DNA from: Pseudomonas extremaustralis | GTDB lineage: Bacteria > Pseudomonadota > Gammaproteobacteria > Pseudomonadales > Pseudomonadaceae | DNA length: 64,000 nucleotides | Direction of reading: 5' to 3' | NCBI RefSeq assembly: GCF_900102035.1 | Contig: NZ_LT629689.1 | Location: 5,738,501 to 5,802,500 of the forward strand | In this document: piece after piece, positions 9,793-18,029 of the stretch | Layout: the number at the start of each line of letters is the position of its first letter | How positions within the stretch are numbered: position 1 is the first letter of the stretch | Translations under genes and position numbers: made by a program | Notes under the pieces: model-generated | The model's database searches: none | The model's input: only the letters and a program-made list of their open reading frames with translations | Told to the model about the DNA's origin: nothing

Positions 9793-10418
9793 GTGGCCCG
9801 GAACGCATCACCCTGGCGATGACCGGTGCATCCGGCGCGCCTTATGGCCTGCGCCTGCTCGATTGCCTGGTGCGCGAGGACCGCGAGGTGCACTTCTTGA
9901 TCTCCAAGGCCGCGCAACTGGTGCTGGCCACCGAGACCGATGTCGCGCTGCCCGCCAAGGTGCAGTCGATGCAGGCGTTCCTCACCGAGTACACCGGTGC
10001 GGCGGCGGGGCAGATCAAGGTCTACGGCAAGGAAGACTGGATGTCGCCGGTGGCCTCCGGCTCCGGCGCGCCAGCGGCGATGGTGGTGGTGCCGTGTTCC
10101 ACCGGCACGTTGTCGGCGATTGCCACCGGGGCCTGCAACAACCTGATCGAGCGCGCGGCGGACGTCACCCTCAAAGAGCGTCGCCAATTGATCCTGGTGC
10201 CCCGGGAAGCGCCGTATTCGAGCATTCACCTGGAGCACATGCTCAAGTTGTCGAACATGGGCGTGACCATCCTGCCGGCGTCGCCCGGCTTCTATCACCA
10301 GCCGCAGACCATCGATGACCTGGTGGACTTTGTGGTGGCGCGGATTCTCAACCTGCTGAATATCCCTCAGGACATGTTGCCGCGCTGGGGCGAGCACCAT
10401 TTGAGCAGCGATGAATAA
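9789..10418 (+). CDS. ubiX: Flavin prenyltransferase UbiX
   Basis: UbiX joins dimethylallyl phosphate to FMN to make the prenylated flavin used by the UbiD decarboxylase in ubiquinone synthesis. The 209-residue protein opens with the FMN-binding [16 protein letters not shown] and carries [27 protein letters not shown] and the [22 protein letters not shown] segment characteristic of the family. A GTG start overlapping the mpl stop is inferred; the next gene begins inside its last codons, so all three are tightly coupled. Confidence 0.94.
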   Translation: MSGPERITLAMTGASGAPYGLRLLDCLVREDREVHFLISKAAQLVLATETDVALPAKVQSMQAFLTEYTGAAAGQIKVYGKEDWMSPVASGSGAPAAMVVVPCSTGTLSAIATGACNNLIERAADVTLKERRQLILVPREAPYSSIHLEHMLKLSNMGVTILPASPGFYHQPQTIDDLVDFVVARILNLLNIPQDMLPRWGEHHLSSDE

Positions 10419-10695
10419 GGTCCTGCTGGTGGTACTCGCGCTGCAACTGGCCGGCTGCGCCACCGCACGCACCCTGGATGCCGCCAAGCCCGGCGCGCCC
10501 GTGGTGTATGCCGGTACGCGGCTGGACTTGTACGCCATGAACGGCGGCTGTTGCGCCATGGACCGGTTTGGCGCCGAGGCACCGAGCTACCCCGGCGTCG
10601 ACCTGCCGGCCAGCGCAGTGCTCGATACCTTGCTGCTGCCGTTGTCGGTGCTGACGGTGCTGGGCGTCGGCTTTAACGCAACGGGCGGCCTGTAG
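10411..10695 (+). CDS. Small YceK/YidQ-like lipoprotein (DUF1375)
   Basis: A 94-residue protein with a signal sequence ending in the lipobox LAGC, so residue 16 should be the lipidated cysteine. The mature part contains the short pattern [10 protein letters not shown], a CC pair, and a hydrophobic C-terminal stretch beginning [12 protein letters not shown], the arrangement of YceK/YidQ family lipoproteins. It overlaps ubiX by 8 bases. The function of this family is not established. Confidence 0.8.
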   Translation: MNKVLLVVLALQLAGCATARTLDAAKPGAPVVYAGTRLDLYAMNGGCCAMDRFGAEAPSYPGVDLPASAVLDTLLLPLSVLTVLGVGFNATGGL

Positions 10696-10786
10696 GCGCG
10701 AGCTTGCTCGCGAAGATCGTCAACGATAACGCGGGCATTCTGAATGAACGCGGCGTTCTCGGGTTCTTCGCGAGCGAGCTCCTACA
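10691..10786. repeat. REP-type inverted repeat pair, family B
   Basis: Outer arms of the TGTAGG..GCGAGC..GCTCGCG type face the complementary CGCGAGC..CTCCTACA, separated by about 45 bases containing AACGATAACGCG. Near-identical doublets occur at 13269, 17062, 55982 and 63639. It occupies the convergent gap between the lipoprotein gene and the NAD(P)-binding protein gene and starts inside the last codon of the former. Confidence 0.85.
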
Positions 10787-10797
10787 GGGTGGGACGA

Positions 10798-11439
10798 TCA
10801 TTTGCCGAGTTTGCGCAGCTCGTCCGACTCCACCACCCGCACGCCGTCCTGTTGTTCCAGCGCCAGCCGCCACATGGCGCGAGCCAGTTCGCAGACTTCG
10901 ATGCCGTGGTACTTGCCCGGAATCAGGCGTGACAACGGTCCGGCCAATTGTTCGGCCAAGCGCGGTTCCAGGCGTTCCCCCAGCAGCAGCGACGGTCGCA
11001 CGATGGTCAGTTGCGGCCAGCCTTGCGCCTTCAGCGCCTGTTCCATCTCCCCCTTGACCCGGTTATAGAAGACCGAGGATTTCGGGTCGGCGCCAATCGC
11101 GCTGATCACGATCAGATGCCGCGCGCCCATTTCCCGCGCACGTTTGGCGAAGGCCACCACCATGTCCAGGTCGATGGCGCGGAAGGCTTCTTCGGAGCCC
11201 GCCTGCTTGATGGTGGTGCCCAGGCAGCAGAAGGCTATATCCACCGGGCCGCTCAGTTGCGGCAGAAGTACCGCCGGGTCGCCCACCGGGCTTTCCAGGC
11301 GCGGGTGTGCCGCCAGCGGTTTACGGCTGGGTGCCAGCACGCGGGTTACGGTGGGTTCGTTGAGCAGGCGGTCGAGCAAATGCTCGCCGGTCAGGCCAGA
11401 GGCACCGGCCAGCAAGATATGTTGAGGTGTCAGATACAT
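10798..11439 (-). CDS. NAD(P)H-binding protein, TIP30/HTATIP2-like atypical SDR
   Basis: A 213-residue Rossmann-fold protein starting with the dinucleotide-binding motif [14 protein letters not shown]. It contains [25 protein letters not shown] and the [12 protein letters not shown] stretch, where the YxxxK pair of short-chain dehydrogenases aligns. This pattern is that of TIP30/HTATIP2-like oxidoreductases and of bacterial YbjT-like proteins. The substrate is unknown. It is a single gene facing the ubiX group across a REP doublet, and its start lies 30 bases from the end of the MORN protein gene upstream of it on the same strand, so the two may share a transcript. Confidence 0.82.
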   Translation of the reverse strand: MYLTPQHILLAGASGLTGEHLLDRLLNEPTVTRVLAPSRKPLAAHPRLESPVGDPAVLLPQLSGPVDIAFCCLGTTIKQAGSEEAFRAIDLDMVVAFAKRAREMGARHLIVISAIGADPKSSVFYNRVKGEMEQALKAQGWPQLTIVRPSLLLGERLEPRLAEQLAGPLSRLIPGKYHGIEVCELARAMWRLALEQQDGVRVVESDELRKLGK

Positions 11440-11469
11440 GGTGTTTCCCCCCTCGTTACGCGTTACAGC

Positions 11470-13188
11470 TTAGTTGTCTTTGGCTTCCTTGCTATTCATT
11501 GAGACGCTTTCGAGCGCCTTTCGTGCCTGCTGCTTGCGTAATAGTTGCCAGTGGGCGATCACGCCCTTGGGGGCCCAGATCTGCGGTTCGGAAGGCTCGA
11601 AGTTATCCGCCTGTTCGCGTTCGGCCACATGCAGTTGCGCCAGTTTGAAGGCTTGCTGCAGGTCATCGGTCTGGTTGAAGGCTTGGGCGAAGAGGGCGTC
11701 GCCGAAGTAGGTGAAGTCGGCTTCCTCGGAGCAACCGAAGGACACGCGGTCGGCGCGCGAGGCGGTCATGATCAGGGTGCGTTCGTCTTTCAGCGCCGGG
11801 ATGAACCCGCCGGAGTAACAGGCGGAAATCACGATGATCTTGTCGCGATTCTTCAGCGGCGTGAGCACGGCCGCCAGTTCGTCGGCGGGCAGGTCGGCCA
11901 GCTCCATGCGCGGCTGGTCCAGCACCAGTTCGTGTTCGTGGGTGCCGTGGCTGGTCAGATAGATGAACACCAGGTCTTCCGGCCCGCTGCGTTCGGCCAG
12001 GGTTTGCACCGCGCGGCGCAGGCTTTCGCGGGTGGCCAGGGGGCGGTCGGCGATATGGTCGCGGTGGTTGACCAGGCGAATCTGTCCACGGGCACCGAAG
12101 CGGGTGGCGAGCAGGTTGCTGACGTAATCGGCTTCGCGCAGGAACACGCTTTGCTGACCGTCGCCGGCCAGTGCGAGGGTATACAGCTCGACGGCGGGGG
12201 TGGAGGCGGGCACGGCGGCAAGTGCGGCATCCAGCAGGCGGCCCTGGGCCAGTACGCCGGTCTCCAGCGGATCGGGGAGCAGCTTGCCGTCGGCGTCCCG
12301 CACGCGCATGCCGTTGACCCAGGTGCCGGCCTGCACGGTGCCATCGGTGAGCACCAGCGTGCCACGGCCCTGGTAGTTGTCGCTGTCGAAGCCGCCAATA
12401 TAGAAACTGCCATCGGTGAGGTTCAGGCGACCTTCGCCGCTGAAGCGCCAATCGCTGAACTGGCCGACGTAGTGGCTGCCATCCACGCCGATCAATTCGC
12501 CCTTGCCGCTCAGGGCGCCTTCCTTGAACTGGCCGATCCACACGTCGCCGTCGGCATTTTCATAGCGACCCTTGCCGTTGAGCTGGTTTTGCTTGAACTG
12601 GCCGACATAGATGTCGCCATCGGCGCTGTTGAACGTGCCGTTGCCTTCCAGCTGTCCATCGACGAAGTGGCCGCTGAACTGGTTGCCGCTGTCATCGTTG
12701 CGCTGGCCTTCGCCATTGGGCTTGCCATGGGCGAACTGGCCCTGGTACTGGCTGCCGTCGGCCAGCTCCAGGCGACCCAGGCCGGAGTACTGGTCGTCCA
12801 TGAATTCGCCGCGATAGGTCATCTGCCCCTCTTTGAGGGTGCCTTCGCCGTTGCGTCGACCGTTCTTGAAACCGCCGACATACTGGCTGCCGGCCGTGGT
12901 CAAGCTGCCCTGGCCGTCGAACAGCCCCTGCTTGAACTGGCCTTTATAGACTTCGCCATTGCTGCCATGCCATTCGCCCGTGCCGTGCCATTGGCCTTTG
13001 TCGAACTGCCCGGCGTACCAGCTGCCGTTGGGGTAGTCCACGCGGCCCTGGCCTTGCAGCAAGCCATTGACCACATCGCCACGGTAGCGACCGCCATCGG
13101 GCAGGCGCGCATCGGGCGGCAGCAGCGATTCGCCGTCTCCGCAAGCGGTGAGCAATAGGGCAAGGGCAAGGGGAGCGAGTGGGCGCAT
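11470..13188 (-). CDS. MORN-repeat lipoprotein with C-terminal caspase-like (C13/legumain-type) domain
   Basis: A 572-residue exported protein. The N-terminal signal sequence ends in the lipobox LTAC (Cys16), followed by about eleven MORN repeats of the YxGxFxxGxxxGxG kind between residues 33 and 300. From about residue 340 a C13-type cysteine peptidase fold follows: YLTSHGTHEHE provides the catalytic histidine (His414) and VISACYSGGF the nucleophile (Cys457). Glycine at +2 does not suggest inner-membrane retention, so an outer-membrane anchored protease is likely. MORN repeats usually bind lipid or protein partners. Bacterial C13 proteins are poorly characterised and the substrate is unknown. 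A maturation protease or self-processing scaffold are both possible. Confidence 0.85.
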   Translation of the reverse strand: MRPLAPLALALLLTACGDGESLLPPDARLPDGGRYRGDVVNGLLQGQGRVDYPNGSWYAGQFDKGQWHGTGEWHGSNGEVYKGQFKQGLFDGQGSLTTAGSQYVGGFKNGRRNGEGTLKEGQMTYRGEFMDDQYSGLGRLELADGSQYQGQFAHGKPNGEGQRNDDSGNQFSGHFVDGQLEGNGTFNSADGDIYVGQFKQNQLNGKGRYENADGDVWIGQFKEGALSGKGELIGVDGSHYVGQFSDWRFSGEGRLNLTDGSFYIGGFDSDNYQGRGTLVLTDGTVQAGTWVNGMRVRDADGKLLPDPLETGVLAQGRLLDAALAAVPASTPAVELYTLALAGDGQQSVFLREADYVSNLLATRFGARGQIRLVNHRDHIADRPLATRESLRRAVQTLAERSGPEDLVFIYLTSHGTHEHELVLDQPRMELADLPADELAAVLTPLKNRDKIIVISACYSGGFIPALKDERTLIMTASRADRVSFGCSEEADFTYFGDALFAQAFNQTDDLQQAFKLAQLHVAEREQADNFEPSEPQIWAPKGVIAHWQLLRKQQARKALESVSMNSKEAKDN

Positions 13189-13268
13189 AGCGGGATCCGG
13201 ATAATTGAGCGCCGAGTATGCCGCAGCGAGGGAGCCATACCTAGTGGTCTGTCAGGGAATAGATGACC

Positions 13269-13369
13269 TGTAGGAGCCGGTTTGCTGGCGAGGAGGGTCA
13301 GCAATGACGCGGGCGTTCAGGGGGAACGCGGCGTCTGGGGGGCTTTTCGCTGGCAAGCCAGCTCCTACA
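13269..13369. repeat. REP-type inverted repeat pair, family B (diverged)
   Basis: TGTAGGAGC...GCTGGCGA faces TCGCTGGCAAGCCAGCTCCTACA. The inner bases use GCTGGC instead of the GCTCGC of the other family B copies, with compensating changes in the other arm. It lies between the MORN lipoprotein start and the MaoC-like gene. Confidence 0.8.
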
Positions 13370-13383
13370 GAGGGGGGGCGCGG

Positions 13384-13839
13384 TTATACGAAGCAGAGTG
13401 ACAGCGACTCGGCGATGTAAGCGGGTTTTTCCTGGCCTTCGATTTCCAGGGTGGCGGTGGCCTTGAACAGCCATTGGCCGGGTTTTTTCTCGGTGACGTC
13501 GGTGAGGGTCACGTTCAGGCGGACCTTGGAGTCGACCTTCACCGGCTGGATAAAGCGCACGCTGTCCAGGCCATAGTTGACCGCCATCTTCAGGCCTTCG
13601 GGCATGATCAGGATGTCTTCCATCAGCTTGGGCATCAGCGACAGCGACAGGAAACCGTGGGCGATGGTGCTGCCGAACGGCGTTTGCGCGGCCTTGACCG
13701 GGTCGACGTGGATGAACTGATGATCGCCGGTGGCTTCGGCGAACAGGTTGATGCGTGCCTGGTCGATGGTGAGCCATTCGGAACGTCCCAGTTCCTTGCC
13801 GACATAATCTTTGAGCTGCGCTACGGGTACATAGGGCAT
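13384..13839 (-). CDS. MaoC-like (R)-hydratase / hot-dog fold dehydratase
   Basis: A 151-residue single hot-dog domain. The hydratase motif is visible as FAEATGDHQFIHVDPVKAA, with the catalytic Asp-His pair, followed by FGSTIAHGFLSLSLMPKL. Such enzymes hydrate short enoyl-CoA substrates and in pseudomonads may link beta-oxidation to polyhydroxyalkanoate monomers or act in other acyl-CoA routes. The gene is solitary and divergent from lrgA. The start at 13839 matches the usual N-terminus and has AGGAGA-like sequence upstream. Confidence 0.88.
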   Translation of the reverse strand: MPYVPVAQLKDYVGKELGRSEWLTIDQARINLFAEATGDHQFIHVDPVKAAQTPFGSTIAHGFLSLSLMPKLMEDILIMPEGLKMAVNYGLDSVRFIQPVKVDSKVRLNVTLTDVTEKKPGQWLFKATATLEIEGQEKPAYIAESLSLCFV

Positions 13840-13991
13840 TGCGTCTCTCCTTGGTTCATCGGTGTGTCCCCATCCACGGGGGATGGAATGTTGTTATGGG
13901 TTACAGAGAACCAATGTAGATCATCATGGCCATTCGGCTCGGTCAACCCAACATGCTTACGGCGAATGCCAGAGCATAGGGCGGGCATGCT

Positions 13992-13997
13992 TATAAT
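13992..13997 (+). promoter_or_regulatory. Probable -10 element of the lrgAB promoter
   Basis: A perfect TATAAT lies 30 bases before the lrgA start in the divergent gap. The best -35 at the right distance is weak, so activator dependence is plausible. Confidence 0.45.
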
Positions 13998-14026
13998 GCG
14001 GGCGGGTTTCGAGGGGGAGAGGAAGG

Positions 14027-14389
14027 ATGCTGTTACGTGGCCTGACATGGCTGGTGCTGTTTCAACTGATCGGCACGGCGATCAACCATTTGCTGTTACC
14101 GGTGCTGCCGGGACCGATCATCGGCCTGCTGCTGATGCTGGGCTACCTGGTGTGGCGCGGCGAAGTCGGCGAGCCCCTGAGTCTGGCCGCCAGCAGCCTG
14201 CTGCGTTACCTGCCGTTGCTGCTGGTGCCGCCGGCGGTGGGGGTGATGGTGTATGCCAAGGACATTGCCGCCGACTTCTGGGCCATCGTCGGCGCGCTGG
14301 TGTTGTCGCTGGTGATCGCCATGGGGGTTGTCGGCGTGATGATGCAAAAACTGGTCAAGCGCCAGGCACAGCGGGAGGACGAGCAATGA
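14027..14389 (+). CDS. CidA/LrgA family membrane protein
   Basis: A 120-residue protein of four hydrophobic segments with the family signature LPVLPGPIIGLLLMLGYL near residue 25. CidA/LrgA proteins are holin-like and pair with CidB/LrgB; they have been linked to murein hydrolase control, pyruvate uptake under microaerobic conditions and programmed lysis. The ATG is preceded directly by GAGAGGAAGG. Its stop overlaps the lrgB start by four bases, so the pair is translationally coupled. Whether the pair behaves as cid or lrg cannot be decided from sequence. Confidence 0.88.
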   Translation: MLLRGLTWLVLFQLIGTAINHLLLPVLPGPIIGLLLMLGYLVWRGEVGEPLSLAASSLLRYLPLLLVPPAVGVMVYAKDIAADFWAIVGALVLSLVIAMGVVGVMMQKLVKRQAQREDEQ

Positions 14390-15102
14390 CGGTCGACTGG
14401 CAAGGCGCGTGGACGGCGGTGATCCACCACCCTTTATTCGGCATCGGTATCACCCTGGGCGCTTATCAACTGGTGCTCGCGGGGTTCGAGAAAACCCGCT
14501 GGATTTTCCTGCAGCCGGTGCTGGTGTCCATGCTGCTGGTGATCGGTGTGTTGCTCACCTGCGGCCTGAGTTACGCCGAGTACCGCAAGAGCACCGAGAT
14601 CATGAGCATCCTGCTGGGCCCGGCGACCGTGGCCCTGGCGGTGCCGCTTTATCTGAATCTGCGGCGGATCCGCCAATTGTTCTGGCCGATTTTTACTACG
14701 CTGGTGATTGGGGGGGTGTTTGCCACCGGCCTGTGTGTACTGCTGGGCTGGTGGTTTGGCGCCGAGCACATGATGTTGATGACCATGGCGCCCAAATCGG
14801 TGACCTCGCCCATCGCCATGCTGGTGGCCGAGCAGATCGGCGGCGTGGCGGCGTTGGCGGCGGTGTTTGTGCTGATCACCGGGGTGATCGGCGCGATGAT
14901 CGGCCCGGCATACCTGTCGCGCCTGGGCGTGCACAGCCCCGAGGCGCGGGGTATGGCGCTGGGCATGACGGCGCATGCGGTCGGCACCTCGGTGGCCCTG
15001 CAGGAAAGCGAAGAGTGCGGTGCCTTCGCCGCGCTGGCCATGAGTCTGATGGGTGTGGCCACGGCAGTGTTTCTGCCGTTGGCCGTGTCGGTGATCGTTT
15101 GA
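14386..15102 (+). CDS. CidB/LrgB family membrane protein
   Basis: A 238-residue membrane protein with about seven hydrophobic segments. It contains the LrgB-type MAPKSVTSPIAMLVAEQIGG stretch near residue 130 and GMTAHAVGTSVALQ near residue 195. The reading frame continues open for 900 bases upstream through lrgA and beyond, but the real start is the ATG at 14386 overlapping the lrgA stop. It is the obligatory partner of the preceding gene. Confidence 0.9.
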   Translation: MTVDWQGAWTAVIHHPLFGIGITLGAYQLVLAGFEKTRWIFLQPVLVSMLLVIGVLLTCGLSYAEYRKSTEIMSILLGPATVALAVPLYLNLRRIRQLFWPIFTTLVIGGVFATGLCVLLGWWFGAEHMMLMTMAPKSVTSPIAMLVAEQIGGVAALAAVFVLITGVIGAMIGPAYLSRLGVHSPEARGMALGMTAHAVGTSVALQESEECGAFAALAMSLMGVATAVFLPLAVSVIV

Positions 15103-15123
15103 ATCGGGTTTAAGGAAAGCTTT

Positions 15124-15714
15124 ATGAGTCTGGCGCTGTTCCCGCTCAATACCGTGCTGTTCCCTGGCTGTACCCTCGATCTGCAACTGTTCGAGGCGCG
15201 CTACCTGGACATGATCAGCCGCTGCATGAAAAAGGGCGAAAGCTTCGGCGTGGTGTGCATCCTCGAAGGCAAGGAAGTGGGCGTGGCCCCGGATGGCTAC
15301 GCGCTGATCGGCTGCGAGGCGCTGATTCGCGACTTCAAGCAGCAGGATAACGGCCTGCTGGGGATTCGCGTCGAAGGCGGGCGTCGCTTCCGTGTACGTG
15401 ACGCCGGAGTGCAGAAGGACCAATTGCTGGTGGCCGACGTGCAATGGCTGGAAGAGTTGCCGGACCAGGCGCTGGAAGAAGAAGACGCCGATTTGCTGGC
15501 CTTGCTCGAGGCGCTGGCCGAACACCCCATGGTCGCCTCGTTGGACATGGACACCCACGCCGACGGCCAGCAGGCCTTGGGCAATCAATTGGCGTATCTG
15601 CTGCCGTTCGACGAGGCCGACAAGATCGACCTGCTGCAACTCGACGACCCGCAGCAACGCCTGGATGCGATCCAGATGTTGCTCGATGAGCTGCAGGGCG
15701 AGTTGTTTACCTAA
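15124..15714 (+). CDS. Lon N-terminal (LAN/PUA-like) domain protein
   Basis: A 196-residue protein consisting only of the substrate-recognition domain of Lon protease. It opens LALFPLNTVLFPGCTLDLQLFEARYLDM, the typical LAN start, and has no ATPase or protease domain. Free-standing proteins of this type are common in proteobacteria and their role is unsettled. It follows lrgB by 21 bases with AAGGAAAG as the ribosome site, so it is likely the third gene of the lrg transcript. The stop overlaps that of the convergent DedA-PAP2 gene by four bases. Confidence 0.87.
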   Translation: MSLALFPLNTVLFPGCTLDLQLFEARYLDMISRCMKKGESFGVVCILEGKEVGVAPDGYALIGCEALIRDFKQQDNGLLGIRVEGGRRFRVRDAGVQKDQLLVADVQWLEELPDQALEEEDADLLALLEALAEHPMVASLDMDTHADGQQALGNQLAYLLPFDEADKIDLLQLDDPQQRLDAIQMLLDELQGELFT

Positions 15715-17027
15715 TAGGCGTAGCGCAGCAATGCATGGGATGTACCGCTCAGCGCAATAAAGCTGAGTACCGCGACCAACACCGGTAACAGCAGCCACCA
15801 GGTCTTTTGCGGCATGGCCGGCAGCGGGCTGCGGTACTGGCAGGCCGTCAGACTGAATGCACACACGGTCATCGCCAGCAGCGTGCCGGCCAGGATGTCG
15901 GTGGGCCAGTGGGCGCCAAGATAGACCCGTGACAGGGCAATGAAGGCCGCGGGAATACAGCCCAGCAGCATCCAGGTCAGGCGCAACCGCGTGGGCTGTC
16001 CGCGCCCGGCCAGCACCGCCAGCGCCAGGAAAAACGCGAACGCCCCGGAAGCGTGGCCGCTGGGCATGCTGAAACTGGTCAGCGGCTCGCTGAGGATTTC
16101 CGGGCGACCACGGGCGAAAAACAGTTTGGTCCCGGTGTTGATGAGTGCCGCACCGGCCAGGGTGGCGGCGACGAACACGGCGTGCCGCCATTGGCGCGCC
16201 AGCAAGAGCAGCACGGTAAACACGGCGCTTGCGACGAGCATCTTCTTGAATTCACCCAGTTGGGTCACCCGCACCATCACCTCATCCAGCCACGCGCTGC
16301 GGTGTTCCTGCACCAGGGCGCTGAGGCCCTGATCGAAGTCGTTCAAGTGGGGGTAGCCGATAAACACTGCGATCAGCGAGGTCAGGCTGGCGCAACCGAT
16401 CCACAAGGTGGCGCGACGATGGCCGCGCAGGCTGCTGTTCAAGCTCAGGCCCAGCAGCACCGCGAGGCAGGCCGCGACAACGCCGGCTTCCGGCCAGAAA
16501 CCTGCCGGCAACGGCAGACGGAACGCGGCACCGGTCGCCCAGCCCGGCAGCAGATACGCCACCGTCCAGCCCGCCGCCGCGACAATGCTGACCGCCGCGA
16601 AGCGTGGGAATGGCATGTCGCACATGCCCGCCACCATCGGCAGCATGGGGCGTAGCGGGCCGATGAAACGTCCGACCAGCAGGCTGGCGATGCCGTACTT
16701 GTGGAAGTAGGTCTCCGCGCCGTTCATCCATTCAGGGTGATGGCGCAAGCCGGGCAGGCGTCGGATGTTCTGGTGGAAATGTCGGCCCAGGTAGTAGGAA
16801 ACCCCATCGCCCAATAACCCGCCGAGGAAACCCAGCAGCAGGGTTTCGCTCAAGGACAGTGCACCGCTGCCAGCCAGCGCCGCGATGGCGAACAGCAAGA
16901 CCGTGCCCGGTACGATCAGCCCGGCAATGGCCAGGCACTCCACGCACGCGACAAGAAACACCGCGACTGCCAGCCATTGTGGGTTCAGGGTCAGCCAGCC
17001 GGTCATGCTATCGAGCCATTGGCCCAT
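15711..17027 (-). CDS. DedA-PAP2 fusion: membrane-associated phosphatase
   Basis: A 438-residue integral membrane protein made of two families. The first about 200 residues are DedA/SNARE-associated (VGRFIGPLRPMLPMVAGMCDMPF is the conserved stretch). The rest is a PAP2 phosphatase with all three motifs: KLFFARGRP, PSGHASGAF and SRVYLGAHWPTD. DedA proteins transport undecaprenyl phosphate or other lipid carriers, and PAP2 enzymes remove phosphate from lipid pyrophosphates, so the fusion would couple dephosphorylation with flipping. The open frame starts at 17231, but the upstream 68 codons overlap a REP repeat and look noncoding; ATG at 17027 gives the normal DedA start. Confidence 0.88.
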   Translation of the reverse strand: MGQWLDSMTGWLTLNPQWLAVAVFLVACVECLAIAGLIVPGTVLLFAIAALAGSGALSLSETLLLGFLGGLLGDGVSYYLGRHFHQNIRRLPGLRHHPEWMNGAETYFHKYGIASLLVGRFIGPLRPMLPMVAGMCDMPFPRFAAVSIVAAAGWTVAYLLPGWATGAAFRLPLPAGFWPEAGVVAACLAVLLGLSLNSSLRGHRRATLWIGCASLTSLIAVFIGYPHLNDFDQGLSALVQEHRSAWLDEVMVRVTQLGEFKKMLVASAVFTVLLLLARQWRHAVFVAATLAGAALINTGTKLFFARGRPEILSEPLTSFSMPSGHASGAFAFFLALAVLAGRGQPTRLRLTWMLLGCIPAAFIALSRVYLGAHWPTDILAGTLLAMTVCAFSLTACQYRSPLPAMPQKTWWLLLPVLVAVLSFIALSGTSHALLRYAY

Positions 17028-17061
17028 ACAATCAACTCCATCTATAAATACCCCCTCCCAC

Positions 17062-17163
17062 TGTAGGAGCGAGCGTGCTCGCGAGAAACTCAAACTCGCC
17101 GCGTTTATCCAGGCCCCCCCAGCGTCATCGTTTACGCCCTTCGCGAGCACGCTCGCTTCTGTG
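17062..17163. repeat. REP-type inverted repeat pair, family B
   Basis: TGTAGGAGCGAGCGTGCTCGCGA faces the complementary TTCGCGAGCACGCTCGCTTCTG across about 55 bases. The right end has decayed (CTTCTGTG instead of CTCCTACA). It lies between the fusion protein start and the glycosylase gene. Confidence 0.82.
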
Positions 17164-17170
17164 GGGGGGC

Positions 17171-17854
17171 TCAAATCAGAAAGTAATCGCGGCCTTCGAC
17201 CTGGCCCCGGCGCAGCGGGTTCCGCGTGCAATAGGGCGCGTAGCCGGCGTCGACGAAGCGGTACATCAGGTGCTCATCACGGCCGCCGGGAATGCCCAGG
17301 CGCGTGGTCTGGATAATCTGCGTCGGGGTCTGGCCGACATCCTCGACATACAGCCGCGCCGGGTCGAAGCGCTTGGCATCCCACATCGGCACCTTCAGGC
17401 CCAATGCCTTGCACAGCAAGGTCTGGCCGGCGCAGAGCTTTTGCGAGGGGCGCGGCCGGCCGTCGGCATGCGGATTGTTCAGCAGCATCTGCGCCAGGCT
17501 GGCCGGGCCCGAGGTTTCATCGAGCCACGGATAGGCCGATTTGATCAGCACCGCATTGCCCGGGCCGTGGGCGCTGAAGTTCAGCGAATCGCCGCCACGG
17601 GCGTAGTACATATAGATATGACCGCCATCCAGAAACAAAGCCTTACGCTTTTCTGTGTAGCCGAGTGACGCGTGACTGCCTTTTTCGGCCAGGTAATAGG
17701 CTTCGGTTTCAATGATTCGCGCTGAAAGCCAGATTTCGCCGACACGATGGCGTATGACTTTTCCGAGCAATTCCCGTGCGAGTAATTGCGCATCGCGGTC
17801 GAAGAAGCAGTCGGGCAGGGCGCTGGCGGGGCGTTGCAGCGAAGGGCTGGGCAT
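17171..17854 (-). CDS. DNA-3-methyladenine glycosylase, AAG/MPG family
   Basis: A 227-residue base-excision repair enzyme removing alkylated purines. The family's catalytic stretch RIIETEAYY supplies the water-activating glutamate, and YARGGDSLNFSAHGPGNAVLIKSAYPW follows. The FFDRDAQLLARELLGKVI segment near the N-terminus is typical of the bacterial AAG fold. It stands alone, divergent from proA. The start at 17854 gives an ordinary N-terminus; a downstream start is not supported. Confidence 0.92.
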   Translation of the reverse strand: MPSPSLQRPASALPDCFFDRDAQLLARELLGKVIRHRVGEIWLSARIIETEAYYLAEKGSHASLGYTEKRKALFLDGGHIYMYYARGGDSLNFSAHGPGNAVLIKSAYPWLDETSGPASLAQMLLNNPHADGRPRPSQKLCAGQTLLCKALGLKVPMWDAKRFDPARLYVEDVGQTPTQIIQTTRLGIPGGRDEHLMYRFVDAGYAPYCTRNPLRRGQVEGRDYFLI

Positions 17855-17964
17855 GGTGGTCAGGGGTAAATACGGCTAAATGTGACGGAATCATAACAAC
17901 TCCCACCTTAATTACGGCTGAAGGCGGGGTTTTTACAGTTCATTTCGACCATCCGCCCCTCACC

Positions 17965-17995
17965 GCTGTCCGTAGGACAGCGTCACAGCTATAAT
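17965..17995 (+). promoter_or_regulatory. Candidate promoter of the proA-nadD operon with overlapping palindrome
   Basis: TATAAT at 17990-17995 lies 34 bases before the proA start. A perfect palindrome, GCTGTCC-GTA-GGACAGC (17965-17981), covers the place where the -35 should be. A repressor or activator site overlapping the promoter is a natural reading, but no known operator is recognised. Confidence 0.5.
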
Positions 17996-18029
17996 CTGCC
18001 GCTTTCCTCTTTACCAAGACTCCCTGACC

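Noticed and set aside
13474..15102. A 542-residue version of LrgB beginning at 13474
   Set aside because: The upstream part runs antisense through the MaoC-like gene and then out of frame through lrgA; the ATG at 14386 overlapping the lrgA stop is the real start.
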